Source of the DNA: Colwellia sp. 75C3
GTDB lineage: Bacteria > Pseudomonadota > Gammaproteobacteria > Enterobacterales > Alteromonadaceae
Direction: 5' to 3'
DNA: 64,000 nt
Assembly (NCBI RefSeq): GCF_002836255.1
Contig: NZ_PJAU01000051.1
Location: 1-64,000, forward strand
Shown: positions 54,871 through 64,000 of the stretch, one piece after another
Numbering within the stretch: the first letter of the stretch is position 1
How the letters are laid out: every line of letters starts with the position of its first letter
The notes under the pieces: model-generated
Told to the model about the DNA's origin: nothing
The model's database searches: none
The model's input: only the letters and a program-made list of their open reading frames with translations
Made by a program: the position numbers and the translations under genes

Positions 54871-56664
54871 ATGCCAATTGAAATAACCATTATTAACTCA
54901 CCAAGCAATGTCAATGTAGGTCAGTCAAACCATACATTTCCAGAGGCGGGTGGAACGCTAGGACGCGGCAGTAATAACTTTTGGATATTAGATGATCCTA
55001 ATAAATATATGTCATCTGTTCATGCCAAAATCGAATGTATAGCAGAACAATATTTCCTGACTGATTTAAGTACTAATGGTACTTTTATTAATGGCGCATC
55101 TGAGCCCATTGGTAATGATAATCAAATAGCCTTAAATGATGGTGATCATTTTACTATCAGTGATTATGAGTTTATCGCTAATATTCCCAATTCGATGGTT
55201 GATGCGGATATATTCGAAAATAACAACAATGCAGACCCTTTTGCGGACTTTTCTGATTTTGATGAAGTCAGTGCTCCTGCATCAGGGCAAGATGATTTTA
55301 TGTCGTCAAGTCCATCAAGCTTCTCAAACAACGATCCTTTTGCTTCAGGCATCAATCAAAGTCATTCGGCTAACAATCCATTATCAGCTTTTGATGCGGA
55401 ACAAATTGATCCTCTTGAATTATTAGACAATGCCCAATCGGCTAATGATCCTTTTGCAATGCCAATAAATGGCCTTGATGACTTTTCACAAAGTAGTCAT
55501 GTGTCAAAAAATAATGTTCAAGATTCTTTTGTAGCCAGTACCAGCACGTCAATTGAAAGTAATAATGTAGCGACTGATTCTATTAGCTGGCCTTCGGCAA
55601 ATCAGGACACTAGCTTAATTCCTGATGATTGGGATGACGAGGATCTACTTTCTGATTTTGGTCCAGCAGTTACTGCACCAGCTCAAGTTATTCCTGACTA
55701 TGAAAAACCAGCATATGTAGCGCCAGTGCAACAAAAGCCTGCTTATGAAACACCAATATATGAAGCAACAGTACAGCAAGCACCAGCCAATGGAACACCA
55801 GTACATCAGGCTCCGCAAAACCAAAACCAAAACCAAAACCAAAACCAAAACCATGAAGCTAACGTTGCAGCCGTAGCGGTGCCAGCAGGTAAACCTTCGG
55901 ATGTTGAATATACCCAGCTAAAATATACCCAGCTAAAATTGAAAAACCAACAGTTACAAAGTGAAGTTGAACAATTGAAACAGCAATTGTTACAGGCGAA
56001 TTCAACGCAAGCTACGCCAAGTGCAGCGATTAATAGCCGAGGTGAAACCCATAGTGTTGTTAATGCTATGGGGTTAGCGAAGTGGAATCTAGATGATAAA
56101 AAAGTCGCTGAAATAAATGAAATGGTCGGATTGTTAATGCGTGAAACCATGCAAGGCATGATGCGAGTATTAAAATTTAGAAAGAAAATTAAAGAAGAAT
56201 TTAGAATCAACGTGACTACCATTCAATCTGTTGAAAATAACCCATTAAAATTCTCCGCCAATATAGATGATGCGATGGAAAATATGTTCATCAAAGAGAA
56301 CAATGCTTACAAAGCGCCTGTTGATGCAGTAAGAGAAGGTTTTCAAGGTATAGCTGAACATCAAGTGGCGGTGATTGCTGGGATGCAAGCAGCATTTAGA
56401 GGCATGATAGAACGATTTGATCCAAGTAATTTAGAGAGCCGTTTTGAAAAGTACAAGAGTTCAAGTTTGCTAAGCCTAGGGCAAAGAAGCAAACGTTGGT
56501 CAGCCTATAAAGAATATCATCAAGGTTTAACCGAAAATCTAGATGATTCTTTTCAGCATTTGTTTGGTTATGACTTTGTACAAGCGTATGAAGACCAAAT
56601 GCAACGCTTAATCAGTGCAAGGCTTTCACCAAATGAAAGCGATAAAGATGAGTCAATTAACTAA
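54871..56664 (+). CDS. tagH: TagH, FHA-domain T6SS regulator/scaffold
   Basis: A 597-residue protein. Residues about 10-105 form an FHA domain that binds phosphothreonine (GTLGRGSNNFWILDD, YMSSVHAKIE, LTDLSTNGTFINGA). Residues about 110-400 are a disordered, Asp/Gln/Pro-rich linker with (QN)n and YTQLK tandem repeats and a short coiled coil. Residues about 405-585 form the conserved TagH C-terminal domain (LMRETMQGMMRVLKFRKKIKEEFR, NPLKFS, ARLSPNES). TagH proteins take part in threonine-phosphorylation control of T6SS firing, but the kinase and phosphatase genes are not in this window. AAGGAATG lies 5-12 bases before the ATG. Confidence 0.93.
   Translation: MPIEITIINSPSNVNVGQSNHTFPEAGGTLGRGSNNFWILDDPNKYMSSVHAKIECIAEQYFLTDLSTNGTFINGASEPIGNDNQIALNDGDHFTISDYEFIANIPNSMVDADIFENNNNADPFADFSDFDEVSAPASGQDDFMSSSPSSFSNNDPFASGINQSHSANNPLSAFDAEQIDPLELLDNAQSANDPFAMPINGLDDFSQSSHVSKNNVQDSFVASTSTSIESNNVATDSISWPSANQDTSLIPDDWDDEDLLSDFGPAVTAPAQVIPDYEKPAYVAPVQQKPAYETPIYEATVQQAPANGTPVHQAPQNQNQNQNQNQNHEANVAAVAVPAGKPSDVEYTQLKYTQLKLKNQQLQSEVEQLKQQLLQANSTQATPSAAINSRGETHSVVNAMGLAKWNLDDKKVAEINEMVGLLMRETMQGMMRVLKFRKKIKEEFRINVTTIQSVENNPLKFSANIDDAMENMFIKENNAYKAPVDAVREGFQGIAEHQVAVIAGMQAAFRGMIERFDPSNLESRFEKYKSSSLLSLGQRSKRWSAYKEYHQGLTENLDDSFQHLFGYDFVQAYEDQMQRLISARLSPNESDKDESIN
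55816..55851 (+). repeat. Six perfect CAAAAC hexamers in tagH
   Basis: The 6-bp unit codes for alternating Gln-Asn. Because the unit is a multiple of three, length changes by slippage would lengthen or shorten the linker without a frameshift. Confidence 0.9.
55909..55938 (+). repeat. 15-bp tandem duplication in tagH
   Basis: TATACCCAGCTAAAA occurs twice in a row, giving YTQLKYTQLK at the start of the coiled-coil part. Confidence 0.9.
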
Positions 56665-56688
56665 TTTACGAGGCATAACGGAACCAAA

Positions 56689-57183
56689 ATGAGAAAATTT
56701 AATATCAGTAAAATATTATTCGTTACCGCAATCGCGTTTTCACTTATTTCTTGCACTTCAGTAAATAGTAAAGTGGGCAGCTTACTCGACCTTGATACTG
56801 ATTTGAAATTGAGTTTTGTGGTAGACAAAAGTGTTAACCCTGATGACAGTAAAATATCTTCACCACTGATTGTCAGAATGTACGAATTGAAGTCAACTAA
56901 GGCTTTTGAAAATGCCAATTTTATCGACTTATATGAAAGAGATGCAGACGTATTAGGTAAAACGATGATTAGCCAACAGTCGTTGAAGCCTATTCAGCCG
57001 AATGAAGATCGCTCAGGAAGATTTGTCTTAAGCAAAGGCACAAAATTTATCGGCTTGTACGCTGAATTTCTACAGTATGAAGATGCTAAATATAAAGTCA
57101 TTATTCCTGTAGCCGAAACTAACGTTGTTAGCTCAACGGCAAAAGTACAGCTTTTTGAAAACAATATGATTTTGTTGAAATAG
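56689..57183 (+). CDS. tssJ: TssJ, T6SS outer membrane lipoprotein
   Basis: A 164-residue lipoprotein with lipobox SLISCTSV (Cys about 22). The transthyretin-like fold of TssJ is suggested by LKLSFVVDKSVNPDD, SPLIVRMYELKSTKAFENANFIDLYERD, LKPIQPNE and the final strands. It binds the TssM periplasmic domain and fixes the trans-envelope complex to the outer membrane. It lies 24 bases after tagH. Confidence 0.93.
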   Translation: MRKFNISKILFVTAIAFSLISCTSVNSKVGSLLDLDTDLKLSFVVDKSVNPDDSKISSPLIVRMYELKSTKAFENANFIDLYERDADVLGKTMISQQSLKPIQPNEDRSGRFVLSKGTKFIGLYAEFLQYEDAKYKVIIPVAETNVVSSTAKVQLFENNMILLK

Positions 57184-57223
57184 TACAAAATTAAAAGAAT
57201 AAGTATTGTAAGAATAAAATAAC

Positions 57224-57352
57224 GTGCCTATGCCTATGCCTATGCCGATGGATCAGGGACGTCATGCCCGTGGTGTATTAATCGGGGGACCAGTTTGTAA
57301 AAGTCATCTTCGATCAGAGACTTCGAAGATGACTTTTACAGCAAGCTCCTGA
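57224..57352 (+). other. Odd 42-codon frame starting MPMPMPMPM and spanning a large inverted repeat
   Basis: A frame from a GTG at 57224 reads MPMPMPMPMDQGRHARG, then VLIGGPVC, and stops at 57350-57352. It begins with three CCTATG copies. There is no good ribosome site. The IGGPV segment faintly recalls PAAR proteins, but the similarity is too short to trust. It contains the inverted repeat listed separately. Confidence 0.3.
57296..57340. repeat. 18-bp perfect inverted repeat between tssJ and tssK
   Basis: TGTAAAAGTCATCTTCGA at 57296-57313 is followed by a 9-base loop and its exact complement at 57323-57340. No T-run follows, so it is not a normal terminator. It might be an RNA processing hairpin, the trace of a small mobile element, or a regulatory structure for tssK-L-M. 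Confidence 0.85.
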
Positions 57353-57479
57353 GTTAACTGCATTAGGCATATAGAAGAATAGAATTTACGTTTGTAGACT
57401 GTATCCATCTCACGTCCTTAAAAGTGGCAGTGAAGGCGAACTACGGTCAATGGAATAATAATAAAAATAGCAGGATCTT

Positions 57480-58814
57480 ATGTCACTAGATAGCAAAGTA
57501 GTTTGGTCAGAAGGGATGTTTTTAAATCCTCACCATTTCCAGCAGCAAGAACGTTACTTAGAAAAGTATATTCAAGGTAAATGCTCAGCGATGGGAGCGT
57601 ATGCTTGGGGTATTAATCAACTCGACCTAGACCAAGAACTGCTTAAATTAGGGAAAATATCCCTAATAAGATCGTCGGGTATTTTCCCTGATGGTACGCC
57701 ATTTAGTTTTCCTGATCATAACGATCGTCCCGATGTATTTGAAGTACCTGAAAACACCACCAATCAAATTGTTTACCTTGCTATACCGGTTAAACGTCCT
57801 GGCGCACTTGAGATCCTATCTAATGATGATTCACAAGGAGTAGCGCGTTATTATTCCTCAAAACAGGCCATTAGAGATGTTTCTTTTGATGGTGGAGAAT
57901 CATTAGATATTGCGGTAGGAAAACCGAGGTTACGGTTATTACTGGGCTCTGATGATTTAAGCGGTTACGCCACGATAGGTTTACTTAAAATTGTTGAAAC
58001 AAGAGAAGATAAAAACGTCTTACTTGATGATAACTATATTCCGGCCTGTCTTGATTGTACTGCAGCGTTAAAATTGTCTGGATTTCTATCTGAACTTGTT
58101 GGTTTACTTCATCATCGTGGCGAGTCAATTGCCGGCCGTCTAGCGGATACTCAACGTGGCGGTACAGCTGAAGTGGCTGATTATATGATGCTGCAAATGA
58201 TCAATCGACTTGAGCCTTTAGCTGCACATTTATCAACACTGCAAACATTGCATCCACTCGAGTTATATACCGAGTTAGTGCAAATGGTGGGTGAATTCTC
58301 TACCTTTGTTACCGAAACCAAAAGACCACCAAGCTTCGGTGCTTATTTACATGGTAATTTACAACAAACATTTACCCCGGTAATGACTTCATTAAGACAA
58401 TGTTTGAGCATGGTTTACGAGCAAACTGCTGTTTCAATGCCACTTATTGAAAAGAAATTTGGTATTAGAGTTGCGCAAATAACCGATAGAACCTTGCTTA
58501 GTACCGGCGTTTTTGTCTTGGCTGTACGTGCTCAAATCCCTGAGAATAACTTACGAAATCAATTTCCAGCCACCGTTAAAGTGGGTCCAGTGGAGCGTAT
58601 TCGCCAATTAGTAAATGCGGCTATGCCGGGTATTCCCCTTAAAGCTTTACCTGTCGCACCAAGACAAATCCCTTATCATGCGGGTTATTGTTACTTCGAG
58701 CTTGAAAGAAATAATGACTTCTGGAAAGAACTCAGTCATTCAGGAGGGTTTGCCTTCCATATTGGTGCTGACTACCCAGGATTAGAACTTGAGCTTTGGT
58801 CCATACGCCAATAA
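57480..58814 (+). CDS. tssK: TssK, T6SS baseplate-membrane connector
   Basis: A 444-residue protein of the ImpJ/VasE family. Diagnostic are KVVWSEGMFLNPHHFQQQERYLE at the start, RLRLLLGSDDLSGYATIGLLKI, YIPACLDC and the C-terminal YHAGYCYFELERNNDFWKEL...GFAFHIGADYPGLELELW. It joins the baseplate to TssL and TssM. AGGATC precedes the ATG. A 296-base gap separates it from tssJ, so tssK-L-M may have its own promoter. Confidence 0.96.
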   Translation: MSLDSKVVWSEGMFLNPHHFQQQERYLEKYIQGKCSAMGAYAWGINQLDLDQELLKLGKISLIRSSGIFPDGTPFSFPDHNDRPDVFEVPENTTNQIVYLAIPVKRPGALEILSNDDSQGVARYYSSKQAIRDVSFDGGESLDIAVGKPRLRLLLGSDDLSGYATIGLLKIVETREDKNVLLDDNYIPACLDCTAALKLSGFLSELVGLLHHRGESIAGRLADTQRGGTAEVADYMMLQMINRLEPLAAHLSTLQTLHPLELYTELVQMVGEFSTFVTETKRPPSFGAYLHGNLQQTFTPVMTSLRQCLSMVYEQTAVSMPLIEKKFGIRVAQITDRTLLSTGVFVLAVRAQIPENNLRNQFPATVKVGPVERIRQLVNAAMPGIPLKALPVAPRQIPYHAGYCYFELERNNDFWKELSHSGGFAFHIGADYPGLELELWSIRQ

Positions 58815-58838
58815 TTCACTTACCTCAAAGGAATGAAT

Positions 58839-59774
58839 ATGTCAGTTGATAATGCAGATAAAACGGTATTTAGACAACCTATTAACCGAGGTGATGGCAC
58901 GGTAGTACGTCCAATGCCAGGTGGGCGAGCACCATCGAATCAACCCGCTCAAGCGCCGGTTCATCAGCCCTATCATGCTCAGCCGGCTCAACAGGTGAGC
59001 ATGCCAAGACATGATTCCCCAGGTGATTTCTCTACCACTTACGGCTTAAACCCGTTAGTTAACGCGGCTTCTACCTTATTAGCAGTATTTTCAAAAACGC
59101 GAGAATCACTTAGTCACCCTAATGTTGGCAGCTTACACCAACAGCTTGACCGTGAAATAAAGACTTTTGATACCAAGGCTCGCAGTGTCGGCGTTAAAGA
59201 AGATACCGTGATGGTCGCTCGTTATCTGCTGTGTACCATCTTAGATGAAGCGGTACTCAATACACCATGGGGCGCTGAAAGCTCTTGGAATCAAAGAACA
59301 TTATTAGGCATATTTCATAAAGAAACAGCGGGTGGTGAGAAATTTTTTGCCATTTTAGACCGTTTACGTAATAGCCCAGCTGAAAACATTGAAGTGCTTG
59401 AACTTATTTATATTTGTCTTAGCTTAGGTTATGAAGGCAAATATCGTGTTGTGGCACGCGGTAGAGATCAATTAGAACAATTACGTGATGACTTATTTTA
59501 TATTATCCGCAGTTATCGAGGTGAGTATGAACGCTCGTTATCACCTTGCTGGCAAGGCTTAGCTCACTCTAAAAATACGCTTTTAAATTACGTGCCTATG
59601 TGGGTAGTTGCCAGTGTAGTCGTCGGGCTTATGGCGTTAACTTATTCAGGCTTTAGGTATTGGTTAGACCAATCTTCAAGCTCAGTAAGTCAGCAGCTTA
59701 GTGAGATAAAAAGTGACAATAACCAAGTTGTAAAAGGCTTGAAGTCAACTAAGCCGTCACCTAAGTCGTTATAA
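58839..59774 (+). CDS. tssL: TssL, DotU-like inner membrane protein
   Basis: A 311-residue protein. A Pro/Gln-rich cytoplasmic leader of about 65 residues (FRQPINRGDGTVVRPMPGGR) is followed by the DotU domain (about 70-245; YLLCTILDEAVLNTPWG, LLGIFHKETAGGEKFF, IYICLSLGYEGKYRV) and one transmembrane helix near the C-terminus (about 255-275). No peptidoglycan-binding domain is present. AAGGA lies 7 bases before the ATG at 58839; the ATG at 58833 is too close to it. It lies 24 bases after tssK. Confidence 0.94.
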   Translation: MSVDNADKTVFRQPINRGDGTVVRPMPGGRAPSNQPAQAPVHQPYHAQPAQQVSMPRHDSPGDFSTTYGLNPLVNAASTLLAVFSKTRESLSHPNVGSLHQQLDREIKTFDTKARSVGVKEDTVMVARYLLCTILDEAVLNTPWGAESSWNQRTLLGIFHKETAGGEKFFAILDRLRNSPAENIEVLELIYICLSLGYEGKYRVVARGRDQLEQLRDDLFYIIRSYRGEYERSLSPCWQGLAHSKNTLLNYVPMWVVASVVVGLMALTYSGFRYWLDQSSSSVSQQLSEIKSDNNQVVKGLKSTKPSPKSL

Positions 59775-59805
59775 GCAAGTCGTTTAAAAATTATCTGAGT
59801 ATTTA

Positions 59806-62800
59806 ATGAAAAATATTATCGCTTTTTTTAAAAATAGAATTGTCATCTCCGTTATTGGTTTAATCATCTTAGCGTTACTTATTTGGTTTATCGGCCCAGC
59901 GTTTAAATTTGGTGCAGACAATACCGCGCCGCTCTTATCAGAAAGCGCCCGATTAATAACTATTTTAGTGATCTCTCTACTGTGGGGCATTAATAACCTA
60001 CGAATCCAACATCAAGAGAAGCAGAGTAATAACAACCTAGTTAATGATTTACAGAACTCACAAGAAGAGTCTGCGGGTGATCTTATTGCCGATCAAACCT
60101 CAGATGAAATGAGCCAGATGAGTGAGCGCTTTACCCAAGCATTAACTACCTTGAAAAAACTAAACTTTAATGGTGGCGGATCAAAAGCGGCATTATACGA
60201 ATTACCTTGGTACATTATTATTGGGCCTCCTGGCTCAGGTAAAACAACCGCTTTAGTTAATTCCAGTTTAGACTTTCCCCTTGCCGAGCAATTTGGAAAA
60301 GGCGCATTACAAGGCGTTGGCGGCACAAGAAATTGTGATTGGTGGTTTACCAATGATGCAGTTTTAATTGATACAGCGGGTCGTTACACCACACAAGATA
60401 GTCATAAAGTGGTTGATAGTTCAGCGTGGGAAGGTTTCTTAAGTCTACTTAAAAAACATAGGCGTAGAAGACCTATTAATGGCGCCATTGTCGCAATTAG
60501 TTTGCAGGAGCTATTAACACAAACTGAAGAAGAACGTGCTAAACATGCGAAGCTTATTCGAAGTCGCATAGACGAGTTAATGGAAAAACTTGAAGTACGT
60601 TTCCCCGTTTATTTGATGTTCACTAAATGTGATCTAGTTTCAGGTTTCAGTGAGTTTTTCGAAGATTTAGGCAAAGAAGAGCGTGAGCAAGTATTAGGTA
60701 TTTCTTTACCCGATTCTCCTGAGCCGTCAAAAGCACCTGATTTTGAAAAATTAACGCTAGAATACAAAAATATCATTAAGGGTTTATATCAGCGTGTGCT
60801 TTTCAGAGTACACAACGAGCGTGATATTAAACGCCGTAGTGCTATTCAAGGTTTTCCACAGCAAATGGAAAACCTGCAAGACATGGTTGATAGCTTTGTT
60901 CAACAAACTTTTGCACAAAACCGATACAGTTTACAGCCATACCTGCGTGGTGTTTATTTTACCAGCGGTATACAAGATGGCACACCTATCGATCGTCTAA
61001 TGAACTCGGTTTCGTCTAATTTTGGCTTTGCTAACACGGGTGGCCATTCGCCACTACAACAAGGCAAAAGTTACTTTTTAGGCAAGCTTTTCAAAGATGT
61101 TATCTTTACTGAATCAGAGCTGGTGGGCGCGAATCGTTTTTATGAAAAAGTGATTAAATGGGGGCAGCGTGTTGCTTACACCACCATGGCGGGCATCTCG
61201 GCTGCCTTAGTTGTACTTTGGACCGGCGCTTTTACTCAGCATGAAAGTCATATGCATGAAGTTGAAACTTATGTCGCTGAATATAACGAACAAGCTAAAA
61301 ATCAAAGCCGTTGGTCTTCAGATATTCGCAATACCTTACCAACGCTTAATGCCTTAGCAAAAGCCAGTATTGTCTATGATCAAGAGCAAAATCCATGGCT
61401 AAACAGCTTAGGTATGTATGATACTAGCGTTGATGAAGCAGCAAATGATGCCTATAAAAGTCACTTAACCCATGTCTTTTATCCAAAACTAATGAAGTAT
61501 GTTGAGATACATTTAAAAAGCAGTGGCTCGACTGAGCAGTTATATAGCGCTTTTAGAACCTACATTATGTTCAACAAACTTGAGCATATGGATAGAACAC
61601 TTGTTCAAGAATGGTTTTTAAATCAATGGCAAGATGAGTTTGCTCAACAAACAGAAAATAAACAGGCACTTGAGGCTCATTTAACGGCGTTATTAGCCTT
61701 AACGATTAGACCCGCAGAGCTGAACAAACCCTTAGTTGCTTCAACAAGGCAGCGTTTATTACATATGCCAATCTCACAGCGTATTTATCAACGTATTCGC
61801 ACTAAAGCTGAGTACGCACAACCGATTAATATGCTTGCTGAAATGGGTGGTGCGGTACAAGACAGTTATCGAGTTAATCCGGCTATTGAAGCTAAATTAA
61901 CCATTCCGATGTTATTTACTAAAACCAGCTATGACCAAATAGATTTCTCTGCTGATTCTGAACTTATAGTTAGCATCGCAAACGAACGATGGTTACTTCA
62001 TGATGAAGCTAAACAAGAAGTTGCATTTATTAGTGATGATCTTGATGACATCAGTAAAAAAGTGAAGGCACTTTATCTAGCTGACTATAATAAACATTGG
62101 CAACAAATATATGATGCCTTAAATGTAAAACCGGTTAAAAACATTTCACAAACCAGTAACTTATTGTCAAGTTTTGCAGACCCTATATATTCACCGATAG
62201 TAGCAATACTTAATGTCACATCAAATAATACTCAGCTATCGAGCCAAGCGGCAGCTAACGTGTCTGATGACAATTCAACCGGCATCACAGGTGCGTTGGC
62301 TGATTTTGCTGCGTCGAAAGCCCAGTGGACCACGGTAGATAAAAGATATCGAAGTCTTAATGTCTTGTTGCGTGAAAGTAAAAAGCAGCCTGCTGCAATA
62401 AACACAGCGTTGTTAAAAATATCTCAGCTGCAAGAAATGGTAAATAGCATCAGTTTAGCGCCAGATCCTAGTCGAAAAGCGTTTAAATTAGTGAAAGCAC
62501 GCTATCAAAATGGTGCGGATAATGCGATTACTGCGCTGCACTCCTACGCAAAAAATATGCCTAAACCGGTTAAGCGTTGGTTAACTAGCCTCGCAGATGA
62601 AACGTGGCGAGTGATACTACTCTCTGCGCATCAACACATTGATAATGAGTGGCGAAATACCGTTTACCAGGCTTACATGGACAGCATTGAAGGTCGTTAT
62701 CCGGTAGCTGAGAATTCAGATAACGATATTGCATTATTTGACTTTGTTACCTTTTTCAAAGCTAACGGTACTGTTGATGCTTTTTACCAAGAGAACGTTA

Positions 62801-63366
62801 AGCCGTTCATTACCACGCGTAATGGTTGGAAAAATAAAACCATTGATAAGTACAACGTAGGCTTATCCAAAGGCACGTTACGACAAATACAGCGCGCCTT
62901 AGAAATTAAAAGTGTCTTGTTCAGAGAAAGCGCTGAAACACCCAGTTTAGGCTTTAGCTTAAAACCTGATGCAATGCCAAAAAACAATGTCAGATTTATG
63001 CTTGAAGTGGGTGATAACAGAATAACCTATAGCCACGGACCTAAATTTTGGAAAAGCCTGAAATGGTCAGCTGATAGCGAACAAAGCCGTGTGCGTATCG
63101 TATTTGAAGACTTAAATGAGCAACAGCATAGTGAAACGTTTGAAGGTCCATGGGCTTGGTTTAGGTTGTTAGCTCAATCAAAACTGACCAAAACGAATGA
63201 ATCTAGCACTTATTTAGTGACTTATGCCATTTCAAATAACAGTGATGATGAAAGGCAGTCTTTTGATGCTAAACACAATATTTCTTATAAAATCAAAGCG
63301 AAAAGTATCAATAACCCGTTTGAAAAGAAATTATTAAGCTTGTTTAAATGCCCTGAGAGGATCTAG
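59806..63366 (+). CDS. tssM: TssM, IcmF-like inner membrane protein
   Basis: An 1186-residue protein. Two N-terminal helices (about 8-28 and 42-62) and a third (about 455-475) anchor it. The cytoplasmic NTPase-like domain has Walker A IIGPPGSGKTTAL (about 139-147) and DTAGRYTTQD. The large periplasmic domain carries the VasK/IcmF-type C-terminus (GPWAWFRLL). TssM spans the periplasm and joins TssL to TssJ. Walker A is intact, which is not true of all family members. Its stop TAG shares a base with the tagF GTG start. Confidence 0.95.
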   Translation: MKNIIAFFKNRIVISVIGLIILALLIWFIGPAFKFGADNTAPLLSESARLITILVISLLWGINNLRIQHQEKQSNNNLVNDLQNSQEESAGDLIADQTSDEMSQMSERFTQALTTLKKLNFNGGGSKAALYELPWYIIIGPPGSGKTTALVNSSLDFPLAEQFGKGALQGVGGTRNCDWWFTNDAVLIDTAGRYTTQDSHKVVDSSAWEGFLSLLKKHRRRRPINGAIVAISLQELLTQTEEERAKHAKLIRSRIDELMEKLEVRFPVYLMFTKCDLVSGFSEFFEDLGKEEREQVLGISLPDSPEPSKAPDFEKLTLEYKNIIKGLYQRVLFRVHNERDIKRRSAIQGFPQQMENLQDMVDSFVQQTFAQNRYSLQPYLRGVYFTSGIQDGTPIDRLMNSVSSNFGFANTGGHSPLQQGKSYFLGKLFKDVIFTESELVGANRFYEKVIKWGQRVAYTTMAGISAALVVLWTGAFTQHESHMHEVETYVAEYNEQAKNQSRWSSDIRNTLPTLNALAKASIVYDQEQNPWLNSLGMYDTSVDEAANDAYKSHLTHVFYPKLMKYVEIHLKSSGSTEQLYSAFRTYIMFNKLEHMDRTLVQEWFLNQWQDEFAQQTENKQALEAHLTALLALTIRPAELNKPLVASTRQRLLHMPISQRIYQRIRTKAEYAQPINMLAEMGGAVQDSYRVNPAIEAKLTIPMLFTKTSYDQIDFSADSELIVSIANERWLLHDEAKQEVAFISDDLDDISKKVKALYLADYNKHWQQIYDALNVKPVKNISQTSNLLSSFADPIYSPIVAILNVTSNNTQLSSQAAANVSDDNSTGITGALADFAASKAQWTTVDKRYRSLNVLLRESKKQPAAINTALLKISQLQEMVNSISLAPDPSRKAFKLVKARYQNGADNAITALHSYAKNMPKPVKRWLTSLADETWRVILLSAHQHIDNEWRNTVYQAYMDSIEGRYPVAENSDNDIALFDFVTFFKANGTVDAFYQENVKPFITTRNGWKNKTIDKYNVGLSKGTLRQIQRALEIKSVLFRESAETPSLGFSLKPDAMPKNNVRFMLEVGDNRITYSHGPKFWKSLKWSADSEQSRVRIVFEDLNEQQHSETFEGPWAWFRLLAQSKLTKTNESSTYLVTYAISNNSDDERQSFDAKHNISYKIKAKSINNPFEKKLLSLFKCPERI

Positions 63367-64000
63367 TGAACGCTGATATACCTTTAGGTTTATACGGTAA
63401 ATTACCGAGCTACGGTGACTTTGTTCACCGTAATCTACCGACCAAATTTATCACTACTTGGGATGAATGGTTGCAGCTTTTTGTCTCAAGCTCAAAAGAG
63501 CAAATTGGCGAGCAGTGGTTAGACATTTATTTAACCAGCCCTATTTGGCGTTTTGTTTTATCAGCAGGTGTTGTTGATGAAAATAACTGGGCAGGAATAG
63601 TATTGCCTAGTGTTGATCAGGTCGGTCGTTATTATCCATTTACACTTGTTGTGCCGCTGAATAATGACATTAACCCGCTTGAGTTTATGTCAAGTAATGG
63701 TCGATGGTTTGCACATATTGAAGAGCTAGCGTTACAAGCACTTGATGGACAGTTTTCTCTTGAAGAATTGCTTGAAAAAGCTAATCACCAAGCGGTTATG
63801 GTGCCGATGGCCTACCGCAAAACAGGGCAGCAGTTATCAACAAGTAGTCAGCACATAGATTTTCAATTCGAAGAAGAATTACCAATGAATGTCTATGCCC
63901 ATTTGCTCGATAGCATGTTCACCTCAACGCTAAATAGTTACAGTGTTTGGTCAACGAGTGGCTCAGAGAATATATCACCTTGTCTTTTTAGTGTGCAATC
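63366..64000 (+). CDS. tagF: TagF, T6SS-associated protein, 5' part
   Basis: The frame begins at a GTG overlapping the tssM stop (taGTG) and stays open to the end of the window, so the gene is cut off. The first residues GLYGKLPSYGDFVHRNLP, then FVSSSKEQIGEQWLDIYLTS, PIWRFVL and VLPSVDQVGRYYPFTLV are diagnostic for TagF (DUF2094). In Pseudomonas TagF represses T6SS assembly post-translationally, acting with the FHA protein. Its link with tagH here suggests the same control layer, which is an inference. Confidence 0.92.
   Translation, partial: MNADIPLGLYGKLPSYGDFVHRNLPTKFITTWDEWLQLFVSSSKEQIGEQWLDIYLTSPIWRFVLSAGVVDENNWAGIVLPSVDQVGRYYPFTLVVPLNNDINPLEFMSSNGRWFAHIEELALQALDGQFSLEELLEKANHQAVMVPMAYRKTGQQLSTSSQHIDFQFEEELPMNVYAHLLDSMFTSTLNSYSVWSTSGSENISPCLFSVQ

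Noticed and set aside
55645-56222. Minus-strand frames rich in VLVLVL and FWFWFW opposite tagH
   Set aside because: They are the reverse reading of the CAAAAC repeat, giving low-complexity peptides.
1-64000. tRNA, rRNA, CRISPR arrays, integrases and insertion sequences
   Set aside because: None could be recognised by eye on either strand; small non-coding RNAs cannot be excluded without a covariance search.

Overview
The window looks like an AT-rich marine gammaproteobacterial chromosome, most likely Alteromonadales and close to Colwellia or Thalassotalea. The reasons are the base composition, a rhombosortase-type GlyGly C-terminal signal, a TonB-dependent receptor inside a sugar locus, and the family make-up of the genes. 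Genus is an inference. No rRNA, tRNA, CRISPR array, integrase or intact insertion sequence was seen.

Layout. (1) 1-4613: the 3' part of a very large repeat-built surface protein, overlapping an OmpA-type outer membrane protein. (2) About 5.3-27.8 kb: a sialic acid (Neu5Ac) utilisation island. It holds a TonB-dependent receptor, a secreted Kelch mutarotase, a DUF4862 protein, nagA-nanA, a SemiSWEET, a mucinase-like M60/ImpA lipoprotein, nagB, nanK, nanE, a Kelch-sodium symporter fusion, a NanR-type GntR regulator, an alpha/beta hydrolase and pgi. Repeats of the E. coli NanR type (GGTATA-N3-GGTATA) lie in front of at least four transcription units, with a weaker copy before the receptor. The pathway is complete from Neu5Ac to fructose-6-phosphate, and three poorly described families share its operators. 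(3) 27.9-29.9 kb: small unrelated genes (DUF1203, Ada, a thioredoxin-fold protein). (4) 30.0-34.7 kb: a nitric oxide defence locus, hmp-nnrS-small membrane protein, divergent from norR, with a near-consensus sigma-54 promoter and GT-N7-AC NorR boxes. (5) 34.8-42.2 kb: a secreted M20 peptidase, a small protein with a possible caspase-like His/Cys arrangement, and a four-gene operon of exported TPR proteins. (6) 42.4-64.0 kb: a type VI secretion locus in two divergent arms, tssA-B-C-C2-E-F-G-lipoprotein-tssH on the minus strand and tagH-tssJ-K-L-M-tagF (cut by the window end) on the plus strand.

The most interesting points are the NanR regulon carrying uncharacterised members, the Kelch-symporter fusion, a possible peptidase beside the T6SS, a chimeric mini-ORF made by duplication of the tssE/tssF junction, and an 18-bp perfect inverted repeat between tssJ and tssK.
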